Assembly: GCF_004521915.1 (NCBI RefSeq)
Contig: NZ_SDKD01000003.1
Coordinates: 62,001-126,000 of the forward strand
Reading direction: 5' to 3'
Length of the DNA stretch: 64,000 bases
From: Brevibacillus migulae
Lineage (GTDB): Bacteria > Bacillota > Bacilli > Brevibacillales > Brevibacillaceae
Shown: positions 17,527-27,488 of the stretch, in pieces
Position numbering within the stretch: position 1 is the stretch's first letter
How the letters are laid out: every line of letters starts with the position of its first letter
Made by a program: the position numbers and the translations under genes
Notes under the pieces: generated by a model
The model's input: only the letters and a program-made list of their open reading frames with translations
Told to the model about the DNA's origin: nothing
Database searches by the model: none

Positions 17527-19302
17527 CTATACAAGTTTCAACATATCCTCAAGCTTGGCGACCATCTCCAGCTCGCTGCGCTTGGCCTGTTGCAACAGCT
17601 CGACAGCGAGCGTACTTTGCTTGGTGTCATTCGGGTTGCCGCCAGCAGGAAACGGAAAGAGGTTACAAAGCTTTTTAAGATGCCCTGCAGTCACACGGCA
17701 AAGGTCGGCTGCCTCCTGGCAAAGGGTACGGAAAGTCTGCATATCCTCAGCGCCGATATCCTCTCTTTGACTTAGCTCATCGAGAAAACGAGCCCCCAAC
17801 GAGCGCGCATCCTGTACGACAGCAAGATTGTATGAGTTTCCATTCGGCTCGATCGTGCCTGCCTGAAAAGCGGAGGTCCAGGCGTCATAGGCATCCAAGC
17901 CATTAACGCACCCGGGAAGCGGCATGTCTTTTCCACGATAATGATCAATCGCCATCTGCAGAGCATGGCGCAACGACTGTTTCCATTCAAACGAAACCGG
18001 ACAATCAATCGCTAGCACAAACAGTTCTTCGATGATTCCCCGCCCCAGATGATCGAAGGGCAGCTCTTTATCATGCCCTGCCGGATCGGCCGCAAACAGG
18101 ACCTGCTTCTCATCGTCATAGCCATAGATTACACCAAACTCAGGAATGAACAGATCAAATGCGACCACAGGATAGCCTCGATCGATGGAGCGATGGATGA
18201 GCTCCAACGCTTCCGGGAGCGCTTGGGCGAGTTCGCGTTTTTTGCTGGCTTCAGGAGTAAGCAAGTAAGGATCGACTAGATTGGCATTCGGAGCGATCGT
18301 TTCTTTCGCTTTATGATGGAACATGGAGGCGGCTTGATACCCTAGATGCCGCAAGCCCCGGCCCAACAGCTCTTGCATATCATACATGGTCGGTCCCGCG
18401 ATATGAATATTCCCTTCCACCAGATTGATGCGAAACGCATGGCCGCTCAGCCCCATGACCATAGGCAGCGAAAAGGTTTTCTCCGTATGCGACAGCATGA
18501 CATGCAGTGCCCAAGCCGCCGAAGTCCATGTTCCATTTTCCGGTGTCATGGTATGTTTGTTTGCCAACACATTTTTGCTCATTTTTCCCATATCCTTTCT
18601 GTCTTTTAAGTATTGGTCGACAGCGGTTACGGTTTTGTGGTGGACGAGCTTCTTTTTGGAGCGGGACAGAATCTGATACACATTGGCTGGCGAGAGCTGA
18701 AACAGCCGGCTGATCTCTGCAGGGGAAAGATGATCGAAAAAAGTAGACTCGATAATCTTTCGCTCGCGAGGCGACAAGCAATGCAGCATGTTTTCAATCG
18801 TTGTGAACAGCTCCTTGCGCATCAGCGCTTCTTCGGGATGGTCAGCCGCAGCGCTGGTTTCATTTACCCGTTGGGACAACCGATGCAGGATGCTGTCCAG
18901 ATCAGACCAATCCGTTTCCCCATATTGATTGCGCCCAATGAAGGCCCGCAGTTGGGAAAACGTCTGCTCCTGTCCCTGCCGCCCGGATGCTCTTAGCTTC
19001 GTATAGGCCTGGTTGCGCACGATGCGATGCAGCCATGGCAAAAAGCGCTGTGTGTCCATCAATGTCCCCAGATGGAGGAAGGCGCGAATCAGGGCGTCCT
19101 GCACAATATCCTCAGCCAGGAAAGCTTCCTGCGTGACACTGTGCACATACCCGTACAATTTCGCCCGGTGGCGCCGTACAAGCTCGCCGAAAGCTTCCCG
19201 GTCACCAGCTTGTGCTTGCATGACCAGCTCTTGATCCTCCCTGCTCTCATAAGGAGTTTCAGTAAACGCTGATTGAAGATCCTTTTCCAAAAAATGACTC
19301 AC
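17527..19302 (-). CDS. ECF-type sigma factor fused to a BtrH/C39-like papain-fold domain
   Basis: A 591-residue protein. GTG at 19302 is preferred (GGTGAGGTG 6 bases upstream); GTG 19311 adds three residues. The sigma-2 region (about 25-105; GDREAFGELVRRHRAKLYGY, AEDIVQDALIRAF, FLPWLHRIVRNQAY) and sigma-4 region (about 160-230; LSPRERKIIE, SPAEISRLFQLSPANVYQILS) form a complete ECF sigma factor. After a linker comes about 330 extra residues resembling butirosin protein H-type cysteine-acyltransferase/peptidase domains: MGLSGHAFRINL, YPVVAFDLF, FGVIYGYDDEKQVLFAADP and the YNLAVVQDAR helix. At the place of the usual N-terminal His-Cys nucleophile the sequence is GTWTSAAW, so catalysis looks lost and a ligand-sensing role is likely. 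No anti-sigma factor gene is adjacent. Targets unknown. Confidence 0.8.
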   Translation of the reverse strand: MSHFLEKDLQSAFTETPYESREDQELVMQAQAGDREAFGELVRRHRAKLYGYVHSVTQEAFLAEDIVQDALIRAFLHLGTLMDTQRFLPWLHRIVRNQAYTKLRASGRQGQEQTFSQLRAFIGRNQYGETDWSDLDSILHRLSQRVNETSAAADHPEEALMRKELFTTIENMLHCLSPRERKIIESTFFDHLSPAEISRLFQLSPANVYQILSRSKKKLVHHKTVTAVDQYLKDRKDMGKMSKNVLANKHTMTPENGTWTSAAWALHVMLSHTEKTFSLPMVMGLSGHAFRINLVEGNIHIAGPTMYDMQELLGRGLRHLGYQAASMFHHKAKETIAPNANLVDPYLLTPEASKKRELAQALPEALELIHRSIDRGYPVVAFDLFIPEFGVIYGYDDEKQVLFAADPAGHDKELPFDHLGRGIIEELFVLAIDCPVSFEWKQSLRHALQMAIDHYRGKDMPLPGCVNGLDAYDAWTSAFQAGTIEPNGNSYNLAVVQDARSLGARFLDELSQREDIGAEDMQTFRTLCQEAADLCRVTAGHLKKLCNLFPFPAGGNPNDTKQSTLAVELLQQAKRSELEMVAKLEDMLKLV

Positions 19303-19472
19303 GTAATCCACCTCACCAACTTGTTGACCGATCTATAGACTTCAGAAGGGTGGGATTTCTGACAGACATCTCAAAAAAATTTCTGAATAAAGTGTACAAG
19401 AACTACCATGGCGAAGAAATCAAAAATTGTGTATAGTCGAAGGGAAAACAGTCATCCATGACGAATGTAATC

Positions 19473-19486
19473 TGAACGAACGCTCA
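19473..19486 (+). promoter_or_regulatory. TetR-type operator, site 1, upstream of fadF
   Basis: TGAACGAACGCTCA, sharing the TGANCRAWCGCTCA pattern with sites at 21819-21832 and 27452-27465. It lies 150 bases before fadF in a 333-base gene-free stretch. Confidence 0.55.
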
Positions 19487-19551
19487 GTCTACTTGGGGTG
19501 ATATTGGTAAAATGCTTGGCAAGCCTGCAGTTTTGATGAATTTGAAATCTT

Positions 19552-19569
19552 TGAATGAATAATCATTCA
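19552..19569 (+). promoter_or_regulatory. FadR-type operator before fadF
   Basis: TGAATGAATAATCATTCA is a near-perfect palindrome and matches the Bacillus FadR operator TGAATGAMTANTCATTCA. A weak -10 (TAAGAT, 19589-19594) lies just downstream, so binding would block transcription; acyl-CoA release of FadR would relieve it. Confidence 0.75.
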
Positions 19570-19635
19570 TTTTTTCTTTCGGTTCTGCTAAGATAGGAAA
19601 CAAGATAAGGTATAGAAAAAGGAGTTGAGCACCCG

Positions 19636-21711
19636 ATGCTATCATTCGTCAATCTGATCGCCTTCTTTTTGGTGCTGGCCTACGGGTTGTATTTGTTCGC
19701 CCACGTGGTCTACAGCCGATATCTGTTCATAAAGCTCGGCAAAAAACCAGAGGTGAAAGACGACTTCAGCACGCGCCTGAATCTGGTTATCGAAAACGTG
19801 ATCCTGCAGAAGAAGCTCTTGAAGGATAAGAAGAGCGGCTGGATGCACGTCGTGATGTTCTACGGCTTCATCATTTTGCAATTTGGTGCGGTTGAATTGA
19901 TCATCAAAGGACTCGTAAAAGGCTTTGAACTTCCTTTTGGAAGCGCACACAAATATTTTAGCCTGATGCAGGAGTTCTTCACGTTCCTGATTCTCGCGGC
20001 AGTCGGCTATGCGTTCTACCGCCGCTATATCGAGAAGCTGAAACGTCTGAAACGCGGTTTGAAAGCCGGGCTGGTGCTGATCTTCATCTCCACCTTGATG
20101 GCTTCGGTGCTCTTCTCACTCGCATTTGAGCAAATCTGGCTGGGACACGAAGGATCTGTATTCGCGCCGATCTCGTCTTTGATCGCGGCAGTCTTTTCCG
20201 GTATCGGTACGACGGCAGCGGCAGCATTGTTCTATGTGTTCTGGTGGATGCATCTGCTGATTCTGCTGACCTTTATGGTCTATGTGCCGCAGTCCAAGCA
20301 CGCGCACTTGATTTTCGCTCCATTCAACGTATGGTTCAAAAAGCTGGACCCGCCTGGCAAATTGTCTTCCATCAACTTTGAGGACGAGACCCAGGAAGTG
20401 TTCGGGGTTGGCAAGATTGAGGATTTCACGCAAACACAGTTGATCGACCTGTACGCCTGTGTGGAGTGCGGCCGCTGTACCAATATGTGTCCGGCATCGG
20501 GCACCGGAAAGATGCTCTCCCCGATGGATCTGATCGTGAAAATGCGCGATCACTTGACCGAAAAGGGAGCAGTCGTCACATCCCGCACACCGTGGATGCC
20601 TGGCTTTGCTTTCTCGGGAGCGACCGCGAACCAACTGGCCATGCAATCTTCTGAAGTGGCTGCAGCGGCGGAAGGTGCAACCGCAACCGCTGTGTACGAT
20701 AAAAACCTGATCGGCGATGTCATTACCGAACAGGAGCTGTGGGCTTGTACGACCTGCCGCAACTGTGAAGACCAATGCCCGGTGATGAACGAGCATGTGG
20801 AAAAAATCATCGACATGCGCCGTTACCTGGTCATGACAGAAGGCAGCATGCCAGCGGAAGCGCAGCGCGCCCTGAACAATGTAGAGCGCCAAGGCAACCC
20901 TTGGGGGATCAACCGCAAAGACCGTACGAAGTGGATTGAAGGGCTGAACGGCCAATACGAGGTGCCAACCGTGCAAAATACGGAAGAATTCGAATATCTC
21001 TTCTGGGTCGGCTCGATGGGTTCCTTTGATAACCGCAGCCAGAAGATCACCCATGCTTTCGTCAAGCTGATGCACGAAGCGGGCATCAAGTTTGCGATTC
21101 TGGGCAATGAGGAGAAAAACTCCGGAGACACCGCGCGCCGGATCGGGAATGAGTTTTTGTTCCAACAGCTGGCACAAGAGAACATCGAGATTTTCAAAGC
21201 ATACAATGTGAAGAAAATCGTGACTTGTGACCCACACGCGTTCAATACGTTCAAAAACGAGTATCCGGAGTTCGGTCTGGAAGCGGAAGTCTATCACCAC
21301 TCGGAGCTTTTGGCGCAGTGGGTGAAAGAGGGACGATTGAAGCCGACGAAGGAAGTCAAAGAACGCATCACCTACCACGATTCTTGCTATCTGGGCCGTT
21401 ACAACGAGATTTACGATATGCCGCGCCAGATCCTCCAAGAGATCCCGGGTGTGGAGATCGTGGAAATGAAGCGCAGCGGCTGCGACAGCATGTGCTGCGG
21501 TGCCGGCGGCGGCTTGATGTGGATGGAAGAGCATGAGGGCACACGTGTCAACGTAGCCCGCACCGAGCAAGCGCTTGAGGTGAATCCGACCGCGATTGCC
21601 AGCGCATGCCCTTACTGCCTGACCATGATGAATGACGGCGTGAAAATGAAAGAAGCCGAAGATCAAGTGAAGACAAAAGACGTTGCAGAAATTTTGGCAG
21701 ACGCTATCTAA
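19636..21711 (+). CDS. fadF: FadF-type membrane iron-sulfur oxidoreductase of beta-oxidation
   Basis: A 691-residue protein with an N-terminal membrane domain of about five or six helices (residues 3-215, similar to nitrate reductase gamma subunit), two [4Fe-4S] ferredoxin motifs (CVECGRCTNMCP and CTTCRNCEDQCP) and a C-terminal CCG-type pair (HDSCYLGRYN and CCGAGGGLMW) as in heterodisulfide reductase/glycolate oxidase iron-sulfur subunits. It matches B. subtilis FadF (YwjF). The likely role is passing electrons from acyl-CoA dehydrogenases, through electron-transfer flavoprotein, to the menaquinone pool. AAAAGGAG precedes the ATG. It is the first gene of the acyl-CoA cluster and ends at its own terminator. 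Confidence 0.88.
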   Translation: MLSFVNLIAFFLVLAYGLYLFAHVVYSRYLFIKLGKKPEVKDDFSTRLNLVIENVILQKKLLKDKKSGWMHVVMFYGFIILQFGAVELIIKGLVKGFELPFGSAHKYFSLMQEFFTFLILAAVGYAFYRRYIEKLKRLKRGLKAGLVLIFISTLMASVLFSLAFEQIWLGHEGSVFAPISSLIAAVFSGIGTTAAAALFYVFWWMHLLILLTFMVYVPQSKHAHLIFAPFNVWFKKLDPPGKLSSINFEDETQEVFGVGKIEDFTQTQLIDLYACVECGRCTNMCPASGTGKMLSPMDLIVKMRDHLTEKGAVVTSRTPWMPGFAFSGATANQLAMQSSEVAAAAEGATATAVYDKNLIGDVITEQELWACTTCRNCEDQCPVMNEHVEKIIDMRRYLVMTEGSMPAEAQRALNNVERQGNPWGINRKDRTKWIEGLNGQYEVPTVQNTEEFEYLFWVGSMGSFDNRSQKITHAFVKLMHEAGIKFAILGNEEKNSGDTARRIGNEFLFQQLAQENIEIFKAYNVKKIVTCDPHAFNTFKNEYPEFGLEAEVYHHSELLAQWVKEGRLKPTKEVKERITYHDSCYLGRYNEIYDMPRQILQEIPGVEIVEMKRSGCDSMCCGAGGGLMWMEEHEGTRVNVARTEQALEVNPTAIASACPYCLTMMNDGVKMKEAEDQVKTKDVAEILADAI

Positions 21712-21718
21712 TATGGGG

Positions 21719-21755
21719 AAAAAGTCGTGCTACCGGTAAGTAGTACGACTTTTTT
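21719..21755 (+). terminator. Terminator after fadF
   Basis: AAAAAGTCGTGCTA pairs with TAGTACGACTTTTTT (one G-T pair), 8-base loop, T-run. Confidence 0.8.
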
Positions 21756-21773
21756 CAACACTCGAAATACCAT

Positions 21774-21832
21774 TGACGAATCAGAGGAAAAGAAGCAAAA
21801 TGAAGGTATTGAAAAAACTGAGCGATCGCTCA
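21774..21832 (+). promoter_or_regulatory. Promoter and TetR-type operator of the acyl-CoA operon
   Basis: TTGACG at 21774-21779, 16-base spacer and CAAAAT at 21796-21801 form a likely sigma-A promoter. The perfect 14-base palindrome TGAGCGATCGCTCA at 21819-21832 sits just past the expected start of transcription, a typical repressor position. It resembles operators at 19473 and 27452. Confidence 0.6.
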
Positions 21833-21907
21833 ATCGACAGAAATCCGCAGTTGACTGAATTGCATATAGCAAGCGAACACCACCTTCCAAAAACAGGAGT
21901 GATAAGC

Positions 21908-23086
21908 ATGAAGACGGTGATTGTAGGAGCGGCGCGGACACCCTTTGGCAAGTTTGCCGGCGCACTGAAGGATGTGCCTGCGGTGGATCTCGGCGGCATC
22001 GTAATTCGGGAAGCGCTTACACGCGCGGGCGTCAGCGGCGAGCAGGTAGACGAGGTCATCATGGGGATGGTCGTACAGGCGGGGGCAGGCCAGATCCCGT
22101 CCCGTCAAGCAGCCCGCAAAGCTGGATTGCCATGGGATATTCCGAGTCAGACGATCAACAAAGTTTGCGCTTCCGGGATGAAGGCAGTCACTTTGGGGGA
22201 TCAGATCATTCGCGCAGGCGATGCTTCCGTCATCGTGGCAGGCGGCATGGAAAGCATGAGCAATGCGCCGTACGCGTTGCCGAATGCCCGCTATGGCTAT
22301 CGGATGGGGGATCAAACGGTAAAGGATCTGATGATGTACGACGGATTGACCTGTCCTTTTGATCAGGTGCCGATGGCGATTCACGGCAGCAATGTCGCGG
22401 AGGAGTATGGCATCACCCGGGAAGCGCAGGATGAGTGGGCTTACCGTAGTCAAATGCGTGCGTCGCAAGCGGTCGCGAACGGCATTTTTGATGAAGAGAT
22501 CGTACCGGTCCCGATTCCGCAGAAAAAAGGGGAGCCTGTACTCGTTGCACGCGATGAAGCGCCGCGAGCAGATACCACTTTGGAAGTATTGGCGAAGCTC
22601 CCGCCTGTCTATAAAAAGGACGGAACGATTACAGCAGGCAATGCACCGGGGATCAATGACGGCGCAGCTGCAATGGTGCTAATGTCGGACAGCAAGGCCG
22701 ACGAGCTGGGCATCAAGCCGCTCGCTACCATTTTGGGTCATGCGCAGGTTGGCGCCGAAGCTCCTTACATCGCGACAACCCCCGGCCTTGCGATCCAGAA
22801 GCTGCTGCAAAAAACAGGCGTTAAGCTGGAAGAGATCGACCTGTTTGAGGTGAACGAGGCGTTTGCGGCGGTGACCTTGACCAGCGGCAACATCGTAGGC
22901 TGGGATGCGGAAAAAGTCAATGTGAACGGTGGGGCGATCGCGCTCGGACACCCGATCGGCGCGAGTGGAGCAAGGATCATCATGCACTTGGTGTATGAGC
23001 TTCGTCGTCGCGGCGGTGGACTCGGTATCGCGGCGATCTGCAGCGGTGCCGCACAGGGAGACGCAATCTTGTTAAAAGTGGAATAA
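21908..23086 (+). CDS. Acetyl-CoA acetyltransferase (thiolase)
   Basis: Thiolase II/beta-ketothiolase of 392 residues that cleaves 3-ketoacyl-CoA or condenses acetyl-CoA. ATG 21908 has AGGAGTG at about 7 bases. It has the acyl-enzyme Cys in [10 protein letters not shown], the NEAFA motif, the [10 protein letters not shown] loop with the catalytic His and the second Cys in ICSGAAQGD. MmgA/FadA/AtoB are alternatives that sequence alone does not separate. First gene of a run of six same-strand genes that ends with tetR and icmF; intergenic gaps are short. It is preceded by a promoter overlapped by a TetR-type operator. Confidence 0.9.
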   Translation: MKTVIVGAARTPFGKFAGALKDVPAVDLGGIVIREALTRAGVSGEQVDEVIMGMVVQAGAGQIPSRQAARKAGLPWDIPSQTINKVCASGMKAVTLGDQIIRAGDASVIVAGGMESMSNAPYALPNARYGYRMGDQTVKDLMMYDGLTCPFDQVPMAIHGSNVAEEYGITREAQDEWAYRSQMRASQAVANGIFDEEIVPVPIPQKKGEPVLVARDEAPRADTTLEVLAKLPPVYKKDGTITAGNAPGINDGAAAMVLMSDSKADELGIKPLATILGHAQVGAEAPYIATTPGLAIQKLLQKTGVKLEEIDLFEVNEAFAAVTLTSGNIVGWDAEKVNVNGGAIALGHPIGASGARIIMHLVYELRRRGGGLGIAAICSGAAQGDAILLKVE

Positions 23087-23144
23087 TTCCTCCAACGACA
23101 GGAGGAGCGAGAAATAGATGGTACGTGAAGGGAGCGCGTGTGAG

Positions 23145-23996
23145 ATGAAAGTGCAAACATTTATGGTAGTCGGTGCCGGCCAAATGGGAAGCGGCATCGC
23201 GCAGGTTGCCGCACAAGCTGGCCTGCAGGTGATCCTCAATGACATTAAGCAGGAATTTGTTGATCGCGGCCTGCAGACGATCACGAAAAATCTGTCCCGC
23301 AATGTGGAAAAGGGCAAACTGACCGAGGATGAGAAGCAGGCGATTCTCTCCCGTATTCGCCCTTCCGTGGATCTGGCAGATGGCAGTGCTGCTGATTTTG
23401 TTGTGGAAGCCGTTACGGAAAACATGGCAGTGAAAACGACGATTTTCCAAAAGCTTGATGAGGTGTGCCCGCCGCATACGATTCTGGCGAGCAATACTTC
23501 TTCATTGCCCATTACAGAAATCGCGGCGGTGACAAAGCGCCCGGAGAAAGTGATTGGCATGCATTTCATGAACCCGGTTCCGGTCATGAAGCTGGTCGAA
23601 GTGATCCGCGGATTGCAAACAGCGGATGAGGTGTACCAGGTGGTCGAGGATTTGTCGAAGCAAATGGGCAAGGTGCCGGTTAGCGTAAACGACTTCCCGG
23701 GCTTCGTCTCCAATCGGGTACTGATGCCGATGATCAATGAGGCAATCTACTGTGTGTATGAGGGGGTTGCCACTCCAGAAGCGATCGATGAAGTGATGAA
23801 GCTGGGCATGAATCATCCGATGGGTCCGTTGACGCTGGCGGATTTCATCGGGTTGGACACCTGCCTCTACATCATGGAAGTGCTGTATGAAGGCTTCGGC
23901 GACTCGAAGTATCGCCCCTGCCCGCTTTTGCGTAAATATGTGAAGGCCGGCTGGCTTGGGAAGAAATCAGGACGAGGGTTTTACGTCTATCAATAG
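23145..23996 (+). CDS. 3-hydroxybutyryl-CoA/3-hydroxyacyl-CoA dehydrogenase
   Basis: NAD-dependent oxidation of 3-hydroxyacyl-CoA to 3-ketoacyl-CoA, upstream of the thiolase step. From ATG 23145 it has 283 residues, the family length, and starts [17 protein letters not shown] with the Rossmann GxGxxG at residues 10-15. ATG 23118, with the stronger GGAGGAG 10 bases before it, would add nine residues and cannot be excluded. Catalytic His in [10 protein letters not shown] and the [10 protein letters not shown] signature are present. It sits in the same operon as the thiolase (MmgB-like). Confidence 0.9.
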   Translation: MKVQTFMVVGAGQMGSGIAQVAAQAGLQVILNDIKQEFVDRGLQTITKNLSRNVEKGKLTEDEKQAILSRIRPSVDLADGSAADFVVEAVTENMAVKTTIFQKLDEVCPPHTILASNTSSLPITEIAAVTKRPEKVIGMHFMNPVPVMKLVEVIRGLQTADEVYQVVEDLSKQMGKVPVSVNDFPGFVSNRVLMPMINEAIYCVYEGVATPEAIDEVMKLGMNHPMGPLTLADFIGLDTCLYIMEVLYEGFGDSKYRPCPLLRKYVKAGWLGKKSGRGFYVYQ

Positions 23997-24079
23997 AAAA
24001 CGAATGCCGACATCGGTAGGCACCGCAGCAAGGGATACGGTCATCAGTCGGTAGAATAGCAGAAAGGTAGGATATCATC

Positions 24080-25219
24080 ATGGATCTCCGATTGACGGAA
24101 GAACAAGAGATGATGCGCAAGATGGTTCGTGATTTTGCCCAAAAGGAAATCACGCCATTCATTCCGGTGATGGAAGAAAAGGATGAGTTTCCGCTGCAGA
24201 TCGTGAAAAAGCTGGGGGAAACAGGCTTGATGGGGATTCCGGTCCCGGAGAAGTGGGGCGGCGCAGGTGCAGACTTTCTCACGTATATCCTCGCCATTCA
24301 CGAGCTATCAAAGGTAAGTGCGACGGTGGGTGTGATTTTATCCGTCCATACCTCTGTCGGGACCAACCCGATTCTCTATTTTGGTTCTGACGAGCAAAAA
24401 CAAAAATATGTAACCAAGCTGGCGAAGGGCGAATATCTGGGGGCATTTGCGCTGACAGAGCCGAATGCCGGATCGGATGCTGCGCGTATCCGCACCACCG
24501 CTGTCCGCCAGGGCGATGAGTATATCCTCAATGGCAACAAGGTGTTTATTACGAACAGCATCGCAGCTGACGTCTACATCACCTTTGCCGTAACAGACCC
24601 GACACAGGGAACAAAAGGAATTTCGGCGTTCATCGTCGAAAAAGGAACACCAGGTTTCTCGTTCGGAAAAATTGAAAAGAAAATGGGCATGCACGGCTCC
24701 AACACGGCGGAGTTGATTTTTGAAAACGCGCGTGTCCCGGCTGCGAATCTGCTCGGTGAGGAAGGCGACGGCTATAAAATCGCGCTGGCCAACCTCGATG
24801 TCGGGCGTATCGGTATTGCTGCCCAAGCGTTAGGCATTGCCGATGCGGCGGTCGAATATGCAACCGCTTACGCGAAAGAACGACAGCAGTTTGGCAAGCC
24901 GATCGGCAGCCAACAGGGTGTTGCCTTCAAGCTGGCGGATATGGCGACAGCGGTGGAGGCGGCTCGTCTTCTCGTGTATCGCGCAGCCTTTTTGCGCAGC
25001 AAAGGCCTGCCTTGCGGGAAAGAAGCCGCGATGGCGAAGCGCTTTGCATCGGATACCGCGATGAAGGTAGCGACGGAAGCCGTGCAAATCTACGGCGGCT
25101 ACGGCTATACCCGCGAGTATCCCGTAGAGCGGCTGTTCCGCGATGCCAAAGTCACGCAAATCTACGAAGGCACCAATCAGATTCAACAAATTGTGATCGC
25201 CAAGCATCTGCTTAGCTGA
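24080..25219 (+). CDS. Acyl-CoA dehydrogenase 1
   Basis: FAD-dependent acyl-CoA dehydrogenase, 379 residues, oxidising acyl-CoA to 2-enoyl-CoA and passing electrons to electron-transfer flavoprotein. It has the standard helix/beta/helix fold with [16 protein letters not shown], the [10 protein letters not shown] segment and the catalytic base in the Tyr-Glu-Gly motif [10 protein letters not shown]. 80 bases separate it from the preceding gene, and the ATG has AAAGGTAGGAT just before it. Together with the next gene it is one of two related dehydrogenases; they probably differ in chain length or branching of substrate, as MmgC/AcdA do. Confidence 0.9.
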   Translation: MDLRLTEEQEMMRKMVRDFAQKEITPFIPVMEEKDEFPLQIVKKLGETGLMGIPVPEKWGGAGADFLTYILAIHELSKVSATVGVILSVHTSVGTNPILYFGSDEQKQKYVTKLAKGEYLGAFALTEPNAGSDAARIRTTAVRQGDEYILNGNKVFITNSIAADVYITFAVTDPTQGTKGISAFIVEKGTPGFSFGKIEKKMGMHGSNTAELIFENARVPAANLLGEEGDGYKIALANLDVGRIGIAAQALGIADAAVEYATAYAKERQQFGKPIGSQQGVAFKLADMATAVEAARLLVYRAAFLRSKGLPCGKEAAMAKRFASDTAMKVATEAVQIYGGYGYTREYPVERLFRDAKVTQIYEGTNQIQQIVIAKHLLS

Positions 25220-25253
25220 TAGAACCTTTGATCAAAGAGGAGGAGTGGGTTGG

Positions 25254-26396
25254 ATGGATTTCTTGCTGAATGAAGAACAGGATATGCTGCGCAAAATGAT
25301 ACGCGAGTTTGCAGAGACCGAAGTAGCGCCGACCGCTGCAGAACGGGATGAGGAAGAGCGTTTTGACCGGTCCATTTTCAACAAGATGGCGGAGCTTGGC
25401 CTGACAGGCATTCCATGGCCTGAAAAATACGGCGGAGCAGGTGCCGACTACTTGAGCTACGTGATCGCGGTGGAAGAACTGTCCCGCGTGGATTCCTCGA
25501 TTGGTGTGACGCTTTCGGCCCACGTGTCGCTGGCAAGCTGGCCGCTATATAAATTCGGCTCGGAAGAACAAAAGCAAAAATTCCTCCGTCCGCTGGCGGA
25601 AGGCAAAAAAATGGGCGCCTACTGCCTGACAGAACCGGGCTCAGGCTCTGACTCGGCAGGAATGCGCACGACCGCTGTAAAAGATGGCGACCACTACATT
25701 TTGAACGGCAGCAAGATTTTCATCACCAATGCGGGTGAAGCCGAAATCTACATCGTCTTTGCAGTTACCGATCCTGCCCTCAAGCACAAAGGCATCAGCG
25801 CCTTTATCGTCGAGAAGGGTATGGAAGGATTTACGATGGGGAAAAAGGAAAAGAAATTGGGGATTCGTTCTTCGCCAACGTTGGCAGTGAACTTTGAGGA
25901 TGTCCGCGTACCGAAGGAAAACCTGCTGGGCGAGGAAGGACAAGGCTTCAAGATCGCCATGATGACATTGGACGGCGGGCGCAACGGCATTGCGGCGCAA
26001 GCATTGGGAATCGCGCAAGGCGCCTTTGAACATGCGACCAACTATGCGAAAGAGCGTGTCCAGTTCGGCAAGCCGATCTCTTCACTGCAAGCGATCCAGT
26101 TCAAGCTGGCCGATATGGCGACCAAGATCGAAGCAGCACGCTTATTGACTTATCAGGCAGCATGGCTGGAGGATCAAGGATTGCCATACGGAAAAGCTTC
26201 CGCCATGTCCAAGGTATTTGCCGGGGATATCGCGATGGAAGTCACCACGGAAGCGGTGCAAGTATTTGGCGGTTACGGTTATACGCGTGAGTATCCGGTC
26301 GAGCGCTTTATGCGCGACGCGAAAATCACGCAAATCTATGAGGGCACAAACGAAATTCAACGTGTCGTGATCAGCAACTATCTGCTGAAGGAATAA
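25254..26396 (+). CDS. Acyl-CoA dehydrogenase 2
   Basis: A 380-residue paralogue of the preceding gene, with [29 protein letters not shown] and the catalytic [13 protein letters not shown] 25254 is chosen because AGAGGAGGAG ends 8 bases upstream. In B. subtilis, acdA lies with fadF just before rpoE, and this gene is the likely positional counterpart. Branched short-chain substrates such as isobutyryl-CoA are plausible because icmF is in the same cluster; that is inference. Confidence 0.9.
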   Translation: MDFLLNEEQDMLRKMIREFAETEVAPTAAERDEEERFDRSIFNKMAELGLTGIPWPEKYGGAGADYLSYVIAVEELSRVDSSIGVTLSAHVSLASWPLYKFGSEEQKQKFLRPLAEGKKMGAYCLTEPGSGSDSAGMRTTAVKDGDHYILNGSKIFITNAGEAEIYIVFAVTDPALKHKGISAFIVEKGMEGFTMGKKEKKLGIRSSPTLAVNFEDVRVPKENLLGEEGQGFKIAMMTLDGGRNGIAAQALGIAQGAFEHATNYAKERVQFGKPISSLQAIQFKLADMATKIEAARLLTYQAAWLEDQGLPYGKASAMSKVFAGDIAMEVTTEAVQVFGGYGYTREYPVERFMRDAKITQIYEGTNEIQRVVISNYLLKE

Positions 26397-26411
26397 AAAT
26401 GGGGCGTAGCC

Positions 26412-27359
26412 ATGCATGAACTGACAAAGCGAATTTTGGCGGGAGATGTGCGGGGAGCTGCCCGCGCGATCACCATCATCGAAAACGATTATCCGGAGCG
26501 GTCCCAGATCTTGCAGGAGCTTTTTCCCCATACGGGAAAGGCGAAGCTCATCGGGATTACGGGATCGCCGGGTGCTGGTAAAAGCTCGCTGGTCGACAAT
26601 CTGATTGGGTATCTGCGTTCCCAAGGATTGAAGATCGGTGTCGTGGCGGTTGACCCGACCAGCCCGTTTACGGGAGGAGCGATCCTGGGAGACCGGGTGC
26701 GGATGCAGAGTCATGCCCTGGATCGCGGGGTCTTTATCCGCAGCATGGGGACGCGAGGCAGTCTGGGTGGACTGTCGCGCAATACCCGCGATGCGGTGCG
26801 GGTCCTTGATGCGTACGGCTGTGATGTCGTGCTGATCGAGACGGTTGGCGTCGGACAGTCCGAGCTCGATGTCATGCATATCGCGGATACGATCGCGGTC
26901 GTGCTGAATCCGGGCGCAGGTGATTCGGTGCAGGCGTTTAAAGCGGGGATCATGGAAATTGCCGATATGTTTGTGATCAACAAGGCGGATCTGCCTGGCG
27001 TGGAGAAGCTGCAGATTGAGGTAGAGCAGATGCTGGATCTCGTCAAGCACGATGCCGCTTGGCGACCTCCGATCATACGGACGATCTCCACGCAAAATCA
27101 AGGTCTGGAGCAGCTTTGGTCAGCTGTGTGCGAGCATCAAAGCCATCTCGAGAACAGCGGAGAAGGCCAGGCGCGGCGGTCCAAGCATTTGCAGGGCGAG
27201 GTCCTCGAGATTGTCCATGACCAGCTTTTTCGGCACATGGAAGAGAAGCTGGAAAAGGGTGGTTACGCTGCGGCCATGTCCGAGGTAGCTCAAGGGACAC
27301 GCGATCCTTATTCAGCGGCGGCAGAAATGATCCGGCTGTTCTTCCCGCATACACCTTGA
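26412..27359 (+). CDS. meaB: MeaB/ArgK-type G-protein chaperone of B12 mutases
   Basis: A 315-residue GTPase that guards cofactor loading and turnover of adenosylcobalamin mutases. Motifs: P-loop GSPGAGKSS (residues about 51-59), VDPTSPFTGGAILGDR, switch ETVGVGQSELD, and NKAD for guanine. The C-terminal helices carry the dimerisation arm. It starts 15 bases after the second acyl-CoA dehydrogenase. Its presence is odd because the mutase in this cluster (icmF) carries its own built-in G domain, so this protein may serve a separate methylmalonyl-CoA mutase elsewhere, or load IcmF as well. Confidence 0.88.
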   Translation: MHELTKRILAGDVRGAARAITIIENDYPERSQILQELFPHTGKAKLIGITGSPGAGKSSLVDNLIGYLRSQGLKIGVVAVDPTSPFTGGAILGDRVRMQSHALDRGVFIRSMGTRGSLGGLSRNTRDAVRVLDAYGCDVVLIETVGVGQSELDVMHIADTIAVVLNPGAGDSVQAFKAGIMEIADMFVINKADLPGVEKLQIEVEQMLDLVKHDAAWRPPIIRTISTQNQGLEQLWSAVCEHQSHLENSGEGQARRSKHLQGEVLEIVHDQLFRHMEEKLEKGGYAAAMSEVAQGTRDPYSAAAEMIRLFFPHTP

Positions 27360-27379
27360 ACATTGGATGGAAATTAAGA

Positions 27380-27465
27380 TTGTCGCGTCTTTCCCATCAG
27401 CGTATAATGATAGGAAAAAGAGCGCGACTATCTTGGTTTTCATTTGGTTCCTGACCAAACGCTCA
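27380..27465 (+). promoter_or_regulatory. Sigma-A promoter and operator of the tetR-icmF unit
   Basis: TTGTCG at 27380-27385, 17-base spacer and a perfect TATAAT at 27403-27408. TGACCAAACGCTCA at 27452-27465 repeats the operator pattern seen at 19473 and 21819, about 38 bases past the expected start, so the regulator may control its own gene. Confidence 0.65.
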
Positions 27466-27488
27466 GTCGGGGAAAGGTGGCTTTACAC

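Noticed and set aside
20116-21666. 516-residue open frame on the minus strand opposite fadF
   Set aside because: Complete shadow of the iron-sulfur gene; composition is His/Arg/Ala-rich with no family motif and no ribosome binding site.
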